This document shows positions 1 through 7,137 of a stretch of 18,758 nt of DNA, one piece after another. Within the stretch, counting starts at the first letter, position 1. Each line of letters starts with the position of its first letter. Made by a program: the position numbers and the translations under genes. The DNA is from JAHRAH01 sp051009015 (lineage in GTDB: Bacteria > Pseudomonadota > Gammaproteobacteria > Tethybacterales > Persebacteraceae), in the NCBI GenBank assembly GCA_051009015.1, contig JBPCWZ010000168.1, forward strand, positions 1-18,758, read 5' to 3'. The notes under the pieces are model-generated. The model did not search any database and was not told the origin of the DNA. It saw nothing but the letters and a program-made list of their open reading frames with translations.

Positions 1-210
1 GATGTCGGGTCTGACTTAATCTTCACACGGAAAATTTCCCGTTTATTTCCCTCTGCAAGCATCGGATTTTGTATTACACGGAAACCCGACGAGCGAGTTC
101 AGTGCAAAGATTAAGTCAATGGCAATATTACCACAAAAACCGCCATTCAAGTGTTTTTGCCAAATTTTTATTTCCGCCATTTTCATAATGACAACAAAAC
201 GGGCGGGTTG
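1..210. other. Non-coding stretch with long inverted repeats, downstream of parB
   Basis: I find no convincing gene here. A perfect 12-bp inverted repeat (TGACTTAATCTT at 12-23, complement at 107-118) and a perfect 7-bp one (GTCGGGT at 4-10, complement at 84-90) cross each other, so the two stems could not both form as simple nested hairpins. ACACGGAAA occurs twice as a direct repeat (around 25-33 and 76-84), and the first copy lies in a near-palindrome centred on AAATTT. No T-rich terminator tail for the parB operon is obvious. It could be a regulatory or structured-RNA region of a gene left of the window, a protein-binding site, or a repeat remnant. Confidence 0.5.
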
Positions 211-1287
211 TCAAAGGCGGGGTTTTTTGCGGAGGCGGGTTATTGCCGATTGCAGGGTTGTCAGGGAGCCGTAGTATATTGTCAGCGTGCCTTTGCCGGA
301 AGGGTGATGGGATATGCGCACTTGTGCCGATAATGCCGCCGATAACTCTTTTTCCAGCATTGCAGTGTCGGCATCTTTGGACGCATCGCCGCCGCTTGTT
401 GTTTGACTTTCGCCGCCCGTGTTATTACCGCCGCCGCCCGCGCTTTTGTTGCCGCTCGTGTTTTCGCCGCTTGTGTTTTTGTTGATGCTGCTTGTGTTTT
501 CTTTGTCGTCATCGCCCGCGACATTGCCATCTCCCGCATCTTTTCCGCCGCTTGCGATATTGCCGCCGCCCGCATTTTTGCCGCCGCTTATTCTGCTGCT
601 TTTGCCGCTTATTTGGCGGACATATTCTTCGGCTTCGCGCGCCGACATTGCGCTATCTACTATCGTGCGCGCCGCTTTGTCTTGTGCCGTTTGCGGCAAA
701 GACAACAAAGCGCGGGCATGTGCCATCGGCAGTTTGCCGCTTTGTGCCAACTCCGCCGCCCCCGCCGACAACTCCGCCAAACGCAACAAATTACTAACCG
801 CCGCCCGCGACATCCCGACCGCCGCCCCCGCTTGCGCATGCGTCAAATCGCCGTCCGCTATCAACTGCGCCAAACCGCGCGATTGTTCCATCGGGTTCAA
901 ATCCGCCCGCTGCAAGTTCTCCACCAATGCCAAAGCCGCCGCCTGATGCGCATCCGTGTTTCGCTCCACAACCGGCACTTTGGCTTTTCCGGCGAGTTTT
1001 GCCGCCCGCCATCTGCGCTCTCCGGCGATAATCTCCCACATGCCTTCTTCTTCGGGCAGCGGGCGGGCGACTATCGGCTGCAAAAACCCGTGCAAGCGAA
1101 TGGAATCGGCAAGCGCGCGCAAACCGCCTTCGTCAAAATGCTTCCGTGGCTGGCCCTTGCCGGGGCGAAGTTGCGCCAATGGCACTTCGCGCAAACCGCC
1201 GCCATCTCCGCCCTCGCGCGCGGCTGCTTTGTCGCCGCCGTCGCCCATTAGCGCGTCCAGCCCGCGCCCCAAACCTTTGCGCTTCAC
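211..1287 (-). CDS. parB: Chromosome-partitioning protein ParB
   Basis: CTP-dependent DNA-binding clamp that loads at parS sites and works with ParA to segregate the chromosome origin. The 358-residue protein has the N-terminal KGLGRGLDAL motif (residues 4-13), the QPRKHF box (46-51), the GERRWRAAKLAG CTP-binding box (89-100), a helix-turn-helix at about 148-172, and a C-terminal dimerisation domain ending in IYYGSLTTLQSAITRLRKK. It is longer than typical chromosomal ParB (about 280-300 residues) because residues about 229-305 form a Gly/Asn/Ser/Lys-rich low-complexity linker before the dimerisation domain. The start codon overlaps the end of parA by 4 bp (ATGA), implying translational coupling. 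No parS-like palindrome was noticed in the window. Confidence 0.95.
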   Translation of the reverse strand: MKRKGLGRGLDALMGDGGDKAAAREGGDGGGLREVPLAQLRPGKGQPRKHFDEGGLRALADSIRLHGFLQPIVARPLPEEEGMWEIIAGERRWRAAKLAGKAKVPVVERNTDAHQAAALALVENLQRADLNPMEQSRGLAQLIADGDLTHAQAGAAVGMSRAAVSNLLRLAELSAGAAELAQSGKLPMAHARALLSLPQTAQDKAARTIVDSAMSAREAEEYVRQISGKSSRISGGKNAGGGNIASGGKDAGDGNVAGDDDKENTSSINKNTSGENTSGNKSAGGGGNNTGGESQTTSGGDASKDADTAMLEKELSAALSAQVRISHHPSGKGTLTIYYGSLTTLQSAITRLRKKPRL

Positions 1288-2054
1288 AAAAACCGCTCCA
1301 TAAACTCATCGCCCAGCGCCCGATAACCGGCGGCGCCCGCCGAGTTTGGCGCATACTGCAAAACCGGCATTCCATGACTCGGCGCTTCGGCAACGCGGAC
1401 ATTGCGGCGGATGGCAACATTGAAAACCCGCTCGCCAAAATGCCGCCGCAACTCCTCGGATATGTCGCGCGCCAGCAAGTTGCGGGGATCCATCATACTG
1501 CAAATGATACCGCCGATATGCAGTTGCGGGTTCCATTTTTGGCGCAGGCGGCGGATGGTGCGCGCCAAATCCGACAACCCTTCCAGCGCAAAATACTCGC
1601 ACTGCATCGGAATCAAAACGCTGTCGGCGGCGACCAGCGCATTGACCGTCAAAGCGCCCAAAGCCGGCGGGCAATCTATCAATACGACTTCGGCAAGCGC
1701 ACCCGTTTGCGATTCTTTCTCCCTGAGTGCGCGGCGCAATGTTGTTTGCCATCCTTCGGCATTGCCGAGGGCATAATCCGCCCCCGCCAGTTCGTAGTTT
1801 GCCCCCAGCAATGCATAACCGCCCGCCGTGCTGCACAGCAAATAATCGCGCAGCGATGCGCCATGCAAAACATCAAGCGTGCCGCCGAAGAGGTTTTGTT
1901 TGTCCGCGCCGCTGCCGGAAGTCGCATTCCCCTGTGGGTCCATATCCACAAGCAAAACCGACCGTCCCAAACCTGCCAGACGGCTGGCGAGATTGACGGC
2001 GACGGTGGTTTTGCCGGTGCCGCCTTTTTGGTTGATGACGGCGAAAATCTTCAT
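1284..2054 (-). CDS. parA: Chromosome-partitioning ATPase ParA (Soj type)
   Basis: Deviant Walker-A ATPase that binds the nucleoid and drives ParB-parS segregation. The 256-residue length is typical of chromosomal ParA/Soj with no N-terminal HTH domain. It starts MKIFAVINQKGGTGKTT, with the deviant P-loop at residues 10-17. Walker A' (VDMDPQGNAT) lies near 37-46 and Walker B (VLIDCPPALGALTVNAL) in the middle, followed by a PMQCEYFALEGL segment typical of the family. The start is fixed by the conserved N-terminus. Its ATG overlaps the TGA of an 18-codon ORF (2051-2107), and its 3' end overlaps parB, so the whole chain is tightly coupled. Confidence 0.96.
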   Translation of the reverse strand: MKIFAVINQKGGTGKTTVAVNLASRLAGLGRSVLLVDMDPQGNATSGSGADKQNLFGGTLDVLHGASLRDYLLCSTAGGYALLGANYELAGADYALGNAEGWQTTLRRALREKESQTGALAEVVLIDCPPALGALTVNALVAADSVLIPMQCEYFALEGLSDLARTIRRLRQKWNPQLHIGGIICSMMDPRNLLARDISEELRRHFGERVFNVAIRRNVRVAEAPSHGMPVLQYAPNSAGAAGYRALGDEFMERFL

Positions 2055-2107
2055 CGCCCGCCGCCCGCTTGCGCCAGCACTTCGGCTATGTCAAGGATGC
2101 GCGACAT
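2051..2107 (-). CDS. 18-codon ORF translationally coupled to parA
   Basis: A short reading frame of 18 codons beginning MSRILDIAEV fills the gap between the 63-codon membrane protein and parA. Its ATG shares a base with the upstream stop (TAATG at 2105-2109), and its TGA overlaps the parA ATG (ATGA). This start/stop interlock on both sides suggests ribosomes pass through it. It may encode a peptide, serve only to couple translation, or be a remnant of a longer gene; I recognise no homology. It is too short for statistical support, so confidence rests on the arrangement alone. Confidence 0.4.
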   Translation of the reverse strand: MSRILDIAEVLAQAGGGR

Positions 2108-2298
2108 TACCGCTGAATTCCTCCTATCGCCAGCACCATCAAAATGATGACGATGCAAACGGTCGTCAGTCCTTTCCAGCCATTCCACCGGCGATGTTCC
2201 GGCAAATAAGTCGCCATATCCAACACCAACGCCACACCGCAAATGCCAATGACAACCAAAAGCATGGTCGCCAGCCACTCAAAAAATGTCGGGGTCAT
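2107..2298 (-). CDS. Small two-helix membrane protein, unknown function
   Basis: A 63-residue protein with two hydrophobic stretches (about residues 8-27 and 43-60) joined by a polar loop containing EHRRWNGWKG, so probably an inner-membrane hairpin. It starts 5 bp after the mnmG stop and ends overlapping the next start (TAATG), so it is in the mnmG-parA-parB operon. It occupies the place where rsmG (gidB) lies in many proteobacteria, but it shows no methyltransferase features. I do not recognise the family. The in-operon spacing, a clean hydrophobic pattern and the lack of a competing frame support it being real. Confidence 0.7.
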   Translation of the reverse strand: MTPTFFEWLATMLLVVIGICGVALVLDMATYLPEHRRWNGWKGLTTVCIVIILMVLAIGGIQR

Positions 2299-2303
2299 TG
2301 ACT

Positions 2304-4127
2304 CTAAAACCCGCCCGCTTTGCTTTGCGCCACCCGCACGGCAAGCAGCGACAAAGCGGCATCGGTAATGCCGCTAAGCCGCCGCGCCTGACGGATATTC
2401 GCCGGACGATGGCGCATTAGTGCTTCGCGGCATTCGGCGGATATGCCGCCGATAGCATCATAATCAAAATCCGCCGGTATCGGTTGTGCTTCTTCCGTTT
2501 GCTGCCTGCCGGAAAGGGCGCGCTGGCGGCGGATATAACCGGCATAGCGAAAGCGCGCTTCGGTTTCGGCAATGTCGCGGCGGTCATCAAGCACGGCGTC
2601 ATCGCCCATATCGGCATAACAACAATCGGGCGATGCCAGCATTTGCGCCGCGCTTTTGCCGCCGCCTTTTGCCGGACGCAACTGTTGCAAGCGGGTTTCT
2701 TCATCTTCCAATCGTTGGCGGCGGGCGCAAAAAACCCGCCATTGTTTTTCATTCAGCAGATTCATCTTGTGCGCCGTTTCGGTCAATCGCATATCGGCAT
2801 TATCCTCGCGCAACGAAAGGCGATGCTCGGCGCGGCTGGTAAACATCCGGTAAGGTTCAATCACCCCGCGCGCGCTAAGGTCGTCAATCATCACGCCGAT
2901 ATAAGAATCCGCCCGCGAAGGCGACCAAAGCGCCAAACCCGCCGCCAAACGCGCGGCATTAACGCCCGCAACCAAACCCTGCGCGGCGGCTTCTTCATAG
3001 CCGGTCGTGCCATTTATCTGCCCGGCAAAAAACAAACCGGGCATCGCCAAAGTTTGCAAAAAAGGCGAAAGCGCCCGCGGGTCAAAATAATCATATTCCA
3101 CCGCATAGCCGTTTTGCAAAATGCGCGCTTTTTCCAAGCCCGGAATATGGCGGACAAACGCCTCCTGCACTTCGGCGGGCAAACTTGTGGAAATGCCGTT
3201 GGGATAGATAACATCGCACTCCAAACCCTCCGGCTCCAAAAATATCCGGTGAGAATCGCGACCGGCAAAGCGCGCTACTTTGTCTTCTATGGACGGGCAA
3301 TAGCGCGGACCCGCCCCGCCGATACTGCCGTTGAAAACAGGAGAGCGGCGCAGGTTTTCGCGGATGATATCGTGCGCCGCCGCCGTTGTGTTGCCAATAT
3401 GGCACGACACTTGCCGCGGATGGTCGCCGGTGCTGCCGGTGAAAGAAAACACCGGACGCGGATTATCGCCGGGCTGTTCCTGCAACTTGCCAAAATCTAT
3501 CGTCCGCTTGTCCAATCTTGGCGGCGTGCCGGTTTTCAGCCGTGCGGCGGGCAGTGTCGCGGGTTGCATATCGCGCAACTTATCCGCTAATCTGGCAGAT
3601 GACGGCGCGCCCATTCGCCCGCCGATGCTTTGTTTTTCGCCGGTGTGCATAACGCCGCGCAAAAAAGTCCCCGCTGTTATGACAACGGCGGGGGCAAAAA
3701 ACCGCCCGCCGTCTTCGGCGACAACGCCGGAAACTTTGCCGCCTTCGGTAATGACATCCGCCGCCGCGCCTTCGGCTATGGTCAAGTTTGGCTCGGCGCG
3801 CAAAAAGGCGGCGATGGCGGCGCGATATAACTCCCTGTCGGTTTGCGCCCTCGTCGCCCGCACGGCGGCGCCGCGGCTAGCGTTGAGAATGCGGAATTGA
3901 ATTCCGGCAATATCGGCGGCGCGCGCCATTATTCCGCCGCAAGCGTCAATTTCCTTAACCAAATGTCCTTTGCCGACTCCGCCGATGGCGGGGTTGCACG
4001 ACATTCGCCCGATGGCGCAGATGCTGTGCGTGAGCAGCAAAACATTCGCCCCGCTACGAGCGGCGGCGGCGGCGGCTTCCGCCCCGGCATGCCCCCCGCC
4101 AACAACAATCACATCAAAGCGCGCCAA
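2304..4127 (-). CDS. mnmG: tRNA uridine-5-carboxymethylaminomethyl modification enzyme MnmG (GidA)
   Basis: FAD-dependent partner of MnmE that installs (carboxymethyl)aminomethyl groups at C5 of wobble uridine-34 in tRNAs. The N-terminus has the FAD-binding FDVIVVGGGHAGAEAA motif, followed by GRMSCNPAIGGVGKGHLVKEID, the LKTGTPPRLDKRTIDF block, a GTTGYEEAAAQGL segment and the C-terminal helical domain ending RPANIRQARRLSGIT. I chose a TTG start at 4127 because AAGGGG lies 6 bp upstream and the protein then begins MARFDVIVVGGG, matching the family's short N-terminus (607 residues; E. coli has 629). An in-frame GTG at 4205 would add 26 residues of atypical sequence next to the repeat arm. First gene of the operon running to parB. 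Confidence 0.95.
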   Translation of the reverse strand: MARFDVIVVGGGHAGAEAAAAAARSGANVLLLTHSICAIGRMSCNPAIGGVGKGHLVKEIDACGGIMARAADIAGIQFRILNASRGAAVRATRAQTDRELYRAAIAAFLRAEPNLTIAEGAAADVITEGGKVSGVVAEDGGRFFAPAVVITAGTFLRGVMHTGEKQSIGGRMGAPSSARLADKLRDMQPATLPAARLKTGTPPRLDKRTIDFGKLQEQPGDNPRPVFSFTGSTGDHPRQVSCHIGNTTAAAHDIIRENLRRSPVFNGSIGGAGPRYCPSIEDKVARFAGRDSHRIFLEPEGLECDVIYPNGISTSLPAEVQEAFVRHIPGLEKARILQNGYAVEYDYFDPRALSPFLQTLAMPGLFFAGQINGTTGYEEAAAQGLVAGVNAARLAAGLALWSPSRADSYIGVMIDDLSARGVIEPYRMFTSRAEHRLSLREDNADMRLTETAHKMNLLNEKQWRVFCARRQRLEDEETRLQQLRPAKGGGKSAAQMLASPDCCYADMGDDAVLDDRRDIAETEARFRYAGYIRRQRALSGRQQTEEAQPIPADFDYDAIGGISAECREALMRHRPANIRQARRLSGITDAALSLLAVRVAQSKAGGF

Positions 4128-4217
4128 AACTTTCCCCTTGTATTCCAATTTGTTTTCAATGCCGCCTTCCCGCCCGAAAGCCAAACCGCCCTCGCATTCT
4201 ACCACCCCCGCCCTTAA

Positions 4218-4301
4218 AGCCCTGTAAGGGCGACCTGTTCATAGCACGGGGCAGCGCCCCGTGAATCGGCATTATGACAAATAAGCCCTGTAAGGGCGTC
4301 C
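4218..4301 (+). repeat. Fold-back repeat, left arm
   Basis: An 84-bp compound palindromic unit: a hairpin AGCCCTGTAAGGGC, a spacer, a second hairpin (CACGGGGC...GCCCCGTG), the tag TCGGCATT, then another AAGCCCTGTAAGGGCG. The right arm at 4402-4485 carries the same unit inverted, with about 52 of the first 56 bases identical. A third, diverged copy is at 18331-18402. This architecture is that of a dispersed REP-like or MITE-like element. The arms lie between the divergently transcribed mnmG operon and the gene at 4558. Confidence 0.8.
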
Positions 4302-4401
4302 CATTCTTTTGCAGGGCAAAGCCCGGCAAAACCATTAATATCAATCATTACCCGCCCATATCCGTTTTTGCGGGTTTGACATATCGCCGCCATTGTTTTC
4401 G

Positions 4402-4485
4402 GGCGCCCTTTCAGGGCTTGATTAATTGAAATGCCGACTCACGGGGCGTTGCCCCGTGCTATGAACAGGACGCCCTTTCAGGGCT
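4402..4485 (-). repeat. Fold-back repeat, right arm
   Basis: This is the inverted copy of the 4218-4301 unit, of the same 84-bp length, with 100 bp between the arms (4302-4401). Read on the minus strand it gives AGCCCTGAAAGGGCG, CCTGTTCATAGCACGGGGC, GCCCCGTGAGTCGGCATT, then AAGCCCTGAAAGGGCG. Differences from the left arm in the hairpin stems are mostly T/A changes in the loop (CTGTAAGG versus CTGAAAGG). The 100-bp centre has no ORF and contains a smaller GGGCAAAGCCC-type hairpin near 4314-4326. Confidence 0.8.
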
Positions 4486-4521
4486 ATAAAAGACATCAAT
4501 GCAAAAATCATCGTGTTATTT

Positions 4522-4529
4522 GGTAAAAT
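4522..4529 (+). promoter_or_regulatory. Possible extended -10 promoter for the 4558 gene
   Basis: TGGTAAAAT fits an extended -10 element (TG, one base, TAAAAT), with the -10 hexamer at 4524-4529 about 28 bp before the start codon. No good -35 hexamer is present at the usual spacing, as is typical for extended -10 promoters. It lies just outside the right repeat arm. Confidence 0.4.
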
Positions 4530-4557
4530 CGGCGGATATCGCAACCGGGGAGGAACA

Positions 4558-5427
4558 ATGAAAATCGGCGAAATTGTCAGATACTACGCGGCGGATATCT
4601 TCGCCTACTGCGACGGCGACCCTGCGGAGTTGCATAACCTGATGGATTGGGAATATTCCAACTTCGTTTTTGGTTTGGAGTTTCCGTTTTGCGCGGAAAG
4701 CGATGCGCTTACGCCCGAAGAATCCGTGCGTTATTGGAAAGTGCCAAAGCCGGGCTTTGCGGCTTACTTTTCGGCATGCGGCAAATCGCGGCTGCGGGTT
4801 ACCAGCCAGTGGTACGAAAATAACAGGAGATTATTTACGAATTACCTCTTGGACAAAGACATCATTGATGACAGGGAGCAAGTGGAAAACTTGACGCTCC
4901 CCCGCGCCGCTTCGGCGGCGGATATTGGCGCATATACGGATGCCGGGGATATGGCGCAAATGGACGAGGATGTGCAAACTGTGCTAAATCGCATTAATCG
5001 CGATATTGCATGGCTGAAAAACCGTCTGACAATTCCGCCGAAAGACGGCGGCGATGCCAAAGATTTCACGCAGTATTTTTTCAATGGCAAAGGTCCTTAT
5101 GGCAAGGGGCGTTTTGTCCTTGCAGTGATTAGGCACTGGGTTGAAGAAAATGCGCCCGCTAACATTTATGAATTGAACGAGGCGTTTCCGCAGAATCTGA
5201 CGGGTGTTGGGAGAAAAGGCGTTCTCTTAATGCCGTTGCACGAAGCCCAGAATATTCGCGATAAAACGGGGCATTTTCGGCATGTCAATACCAATAAACG
5301 GATTGAATTCGTCCGCACCGGCGATGGGAGCAGGTATGCGGTTTCAAACCAATGGAAGCCCTCTAATATCGGCTCTTTTATTAACAACGCCCGGAATTTG
5401 GGCTATGACATAAGGGCGGTGAAATAA
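4558..5427 (+). CDS. Two-domain protein of unknown function
   Basis: A 289-residue soluble protein. The ATG at 4558 is chosen over an in-frame start at 4513 because GGGGAGG lies 4 bp upstream and the protein then begins MKIGEIVRYY. Two parts are visible. The N-terminal part (about residues 25-110) has DWEYSNFVFGLEFPF, RYWKVPK, and a SRLRVTSQWYENN segment. The C-terminal part (about 180-289) has FNGKGPYGKGRFVLAVIRHW, then VSNQWKPSNIGSFINNARNLGYDI. From memory, this kind of C-terminal segment (GKGRLVLAV...NQWG...FI..A..LGY.I) occurs in small proteins near restriction or phage-defence genes, but I cannot confirm that. No catalytic motif is recognised. It stands alone, preceded by the fold-back repeats and convergent with the next gene. 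Confidence 0.85.
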   Translation: MKIGEIVRYYAADIFAYCDGDPAELHNLMDWEYSNFVFGLEFPFCAESDALTPEESVRYWKVPKPGFAAYFSACGKSRLRVTSQWYENNRRLFTNYLLDKDIIDDREQVENLTLPRAASAADIGAYTDAGDMAQMDEDVQTVLNRINRDIAWLKNRLTIPPKDGGDAKDFTQYFFNGKGPYGKGRFVLAVIRHWVEENAPANIYELNEAFPQNLTGVGRKGVLLMPLHEAQNIRDKTGHFRHVNTNKRIEFVRTGDGSRYAVSNQWKPSNIGSFINNARNLGYDIRAVK

Positions 5428-5456
5428 GACAAATCGCGGGCGGTTATTAATCATCT

Positions 5457-5477
5457 GCCGCCCTGATAACGGGCGGC
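5457..5477. terminator. Hairpin between convergent genes, possible bidirectional terminator
   Basis: A perfect 7-bp GC stem (GCCGCCC/GGGCGGC) with a 7-nt loop lies between the stop at 5427 and the stop of the opposing gene at 5481. There is no T-run on either side, so it may only pause polymerase or protect 3' ends. Confidence 0.5.
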
Positions 5478-5480
5478 GGA

Positions 5481-5939
5481 CTATCCCGCGATAATGCAAG
5501 TGCCGTGATATTGGGACGGGATGGGGTTGCCAAAAACATTCACATGCCGGGATGTTACGGCAAAATATTTTTTCGCCTCCGGCTCGGCATAATCGGCAAA
5601 AATGGATGTAAATATCATGTTGCCGACCCCCGTCGCCTCAAGAAAGTTTATGCCCCCCGGAGTGGCAATCACAACCAAGTCGGATTCTCCGTTATTACCG
5701 GACGATTTCGCCGTGTTGCTTTTGTGGTTTATGTCCGTGTAGAAAACGCGCCCGCCCTCGCCAAAATTGTCCGACGACACATTGACATCGCCGTTATCCC
5801 AAGACGCGGCGGCGCCTTTGTCAAAGTCGCACCGGATGCTTTTTGCTTCCAGCAAATCCGAAATCGGCGATGCATCCGCTTGCGTTGCCGGATAAAACAC
5901 AAAGGCGACAAGTATCGCCAAAATTTTACGAAGTATCAT
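5481..5939 (-). CDS. Small exported protein, unknown function
   Basis: A 152-residue protein with an N-terminal signal peptide: MILRKILAILVAFVFYPA, then likely cleavage after ATQADA (about residue 23). The mature part of about 130 residues has two cysteines (Cys37 in SIRCDF and one in the final GTCIIAG), which could pair in the periplasm. It also carries the features SRHVNVFGNPIPSQYHGTC and ATPGGINFLEATGVGNMIF, which I recall in small uncharacterised proteobacterial periplasmic proteins without a named function. AGGAGA lies 7 bp before the ATG. It is 30 bp downstream of suyB on the same strand and may be co-transcribed with it, although a functional link is unproven. Confidence 0.8.
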   Translation of the reverse strand: MILRKILAILVAFVFYPATQADASPISDLLEAKSIRCDFDKGAAASWDNGDVNVSSDNFGEGGRVFYTDINHKSNTAKSSGNNGESDLVVIATPGGINFLEATGVGNMIFTSIFADYAEPEAKKYFAVTSRHVNVFGNPIPSQYHGTCIIAG

Positions 5940-5969
5940 CTTTTTCTCCTGTTAAGAAACGCCGCCCGC

Positions 5970-7133
5970 TTATGCCGAGCGGTAGAGTTTTGTCATTACG
6001 AATTCGTTGTGGCGTAATACTTCTGCGGCGGTTAATCTGCCGTTTGCCGTTTGGCGCACCATTTCTGTCAAAGCATCGCCCGCATCGCTTATTGTCATCT
6101 CGCGGCGCAAAACGCCGGAGACATCCACATCAATATGTTCGGGCATTGTGCGTATCGTGCGCGGGTTTGCCGTTAGTTTTACCACCGGCACAACAGGATT
6201 GCCCACGACATTGCCCTGACCGGTGGGGAAAACATGCACGACAAAACCGCCCGCCGCCATCAAAGTGACGCATTCCGCCGCCGCCGATGAAGTGTCCATA
6301 AAATACAAGCCCGCCCCCTTGTTTGGCATCTGTGCCGCCGCCAGCGCGCCGATATATTGCGAACTCCTGCCTATCTTTTCCAGGTTGCCGAGCGCCTTTT
6401 CTTCTATGGTCGTCAAGCCGCCTTCTATGTTGCCGCGTGTCGGTTGCGATTCGGACAAGTCGGAAGTTTTGTGCGGCTCTATTACTTCGTTTTGATAGGC
6501 GCGGAATATCGCCATAAACCCTTCGCCCGCTTCGTCATTTGCGGCGCGGGCGCGGCACAAGTGTTCCGCCCCCGTCAGTTCCGAAGTTTCGCCAAAGACG
6601 CCGCTGCATCCTTGCGGCAGAAGTTTGTCGTACATATTGCCGACGGCGGGGCAGGATGCCAGCCCTGTCGTCGTATCCGATTCGCCGCATTTGCAGGATA
6701 TCCACAAATCGCCGACGGGGCATTCTTCGCGCCGCAGGGAAGTCGCATAATGCACAAACTCTTTTGCCTTGTGCGAGGCATCGGCGATGGTTTTGATGTC
6801 GCCGTTTTGTTCTATGGAAAAAGCCGCTACCGGTTTGCCGGTCTTGGCGATGCCGTCCGCTACGCGTTTTGTCCAGCCGGGTTCTATGCCGATGACGACT
6901 GCGGCGGCGATGTTGGGGTTTGCGCCCGCGCCGATGATGGTGCGAAAGTGCAACTCCAAATCTTCGCCGAATTGCAAACGCCCGTAGGAATGCGGCAGTG
7001 CCATCGTCCCGGCGATATTGCCCGCTACCGCTTCGCAGGCGGCATTGGAGATATCATCAACCGGCAAAATGGCGACATGATTGCGCACGCCGACCCTGCC
7101 ATTTTCGCGCCGAAAGCCAAAGAATGTTTTCAT
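5970..7133 (-). CDS. suyB: (2R)-sulfolactate sulfo-lyase, large (beta) subunit SuyB
   Basis: UxaA-family lyase that, with SuyA, cleaves (2R)-3-sulfolactate to pyruvate and sulfite, a desulfonation step in C3-sulfonate catabolism. The 387-residue protein begins MKTFFGFRRENGRVGVRNHV and carries ILPVDDISNAACEAV, ALPHSYGRLQFGEDLELHFRT, WISCKCGESDTTTGLASCP, GVFGETSELTGAEH and the end FVMTKLYRSA. These fit SuyB better than altronate or galactarate dehydratases, which are usually longer. The ATG at 7133 has AGGTGG upstream and lies 4 bp after the suyA stop; a longer in-frame start at 7175 would overlap suyA and is less likely. No sulfolactate dehydrogenase, transporter or sulfite-handling gene is visible nearby. 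Confidence 0.92.
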   Translation of the reverse strand: MKTFFGFRRENGRVGVRNHVAILPVDDISNAACEAVAGNIAGTMALPHSYGRLQFGEDLELHFRTIIGAGANPNIAAAVVIGIEPGWTKRVADGIAKTGKPVAAFSIEQNGDIKTIADASHKAKEFVHYATSLRREECPVGDLWISCKCGESDTTTGLASCPAVGNMYDKLLPQGCSGVFGETSELTGAEHLCRARAANDEAGEGFMAIFRAYQNEVIEPHKTSDLSESQPTRGNIEGGLTTIEEKALGNLEKIGRSSQYIGALAAAQMPNKGAGLYFMDTSSAAAECVTLMAAGGFVVHVFPTGQGNVVGNPVVPVVKLTANPRTIRTMPEHIDVDVSGVLRREMTISDAGDALTEMVRQTANGRLTAAEVLRHNEFVMTKLYRSA

Positions 7134-7137
7134 CAAA

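Noticed and set aside
403..1251. Long plus-strand open frame (282 codons) opposite parB
   Set aside because: It is composed of Ala/Arg/Cys-rich residues expected from the complement of GC-rich parB codons; no family resemblance or ribosome-binding site.
2484..3590. 368-codon plus-strand frame opposite mnmG
   Set aside because: It is the reverse complement of the well-supported mnmG and has Arg/Gln-rich composition without domain patterns.
4218..4485. Possible CRISPR array or attenuator
   Set aside because: The repeats are inverted, not regularly spaced direct repeats with unique spacers, and a matching unit occurs 14 kb away; dispersed palindromes fit better.
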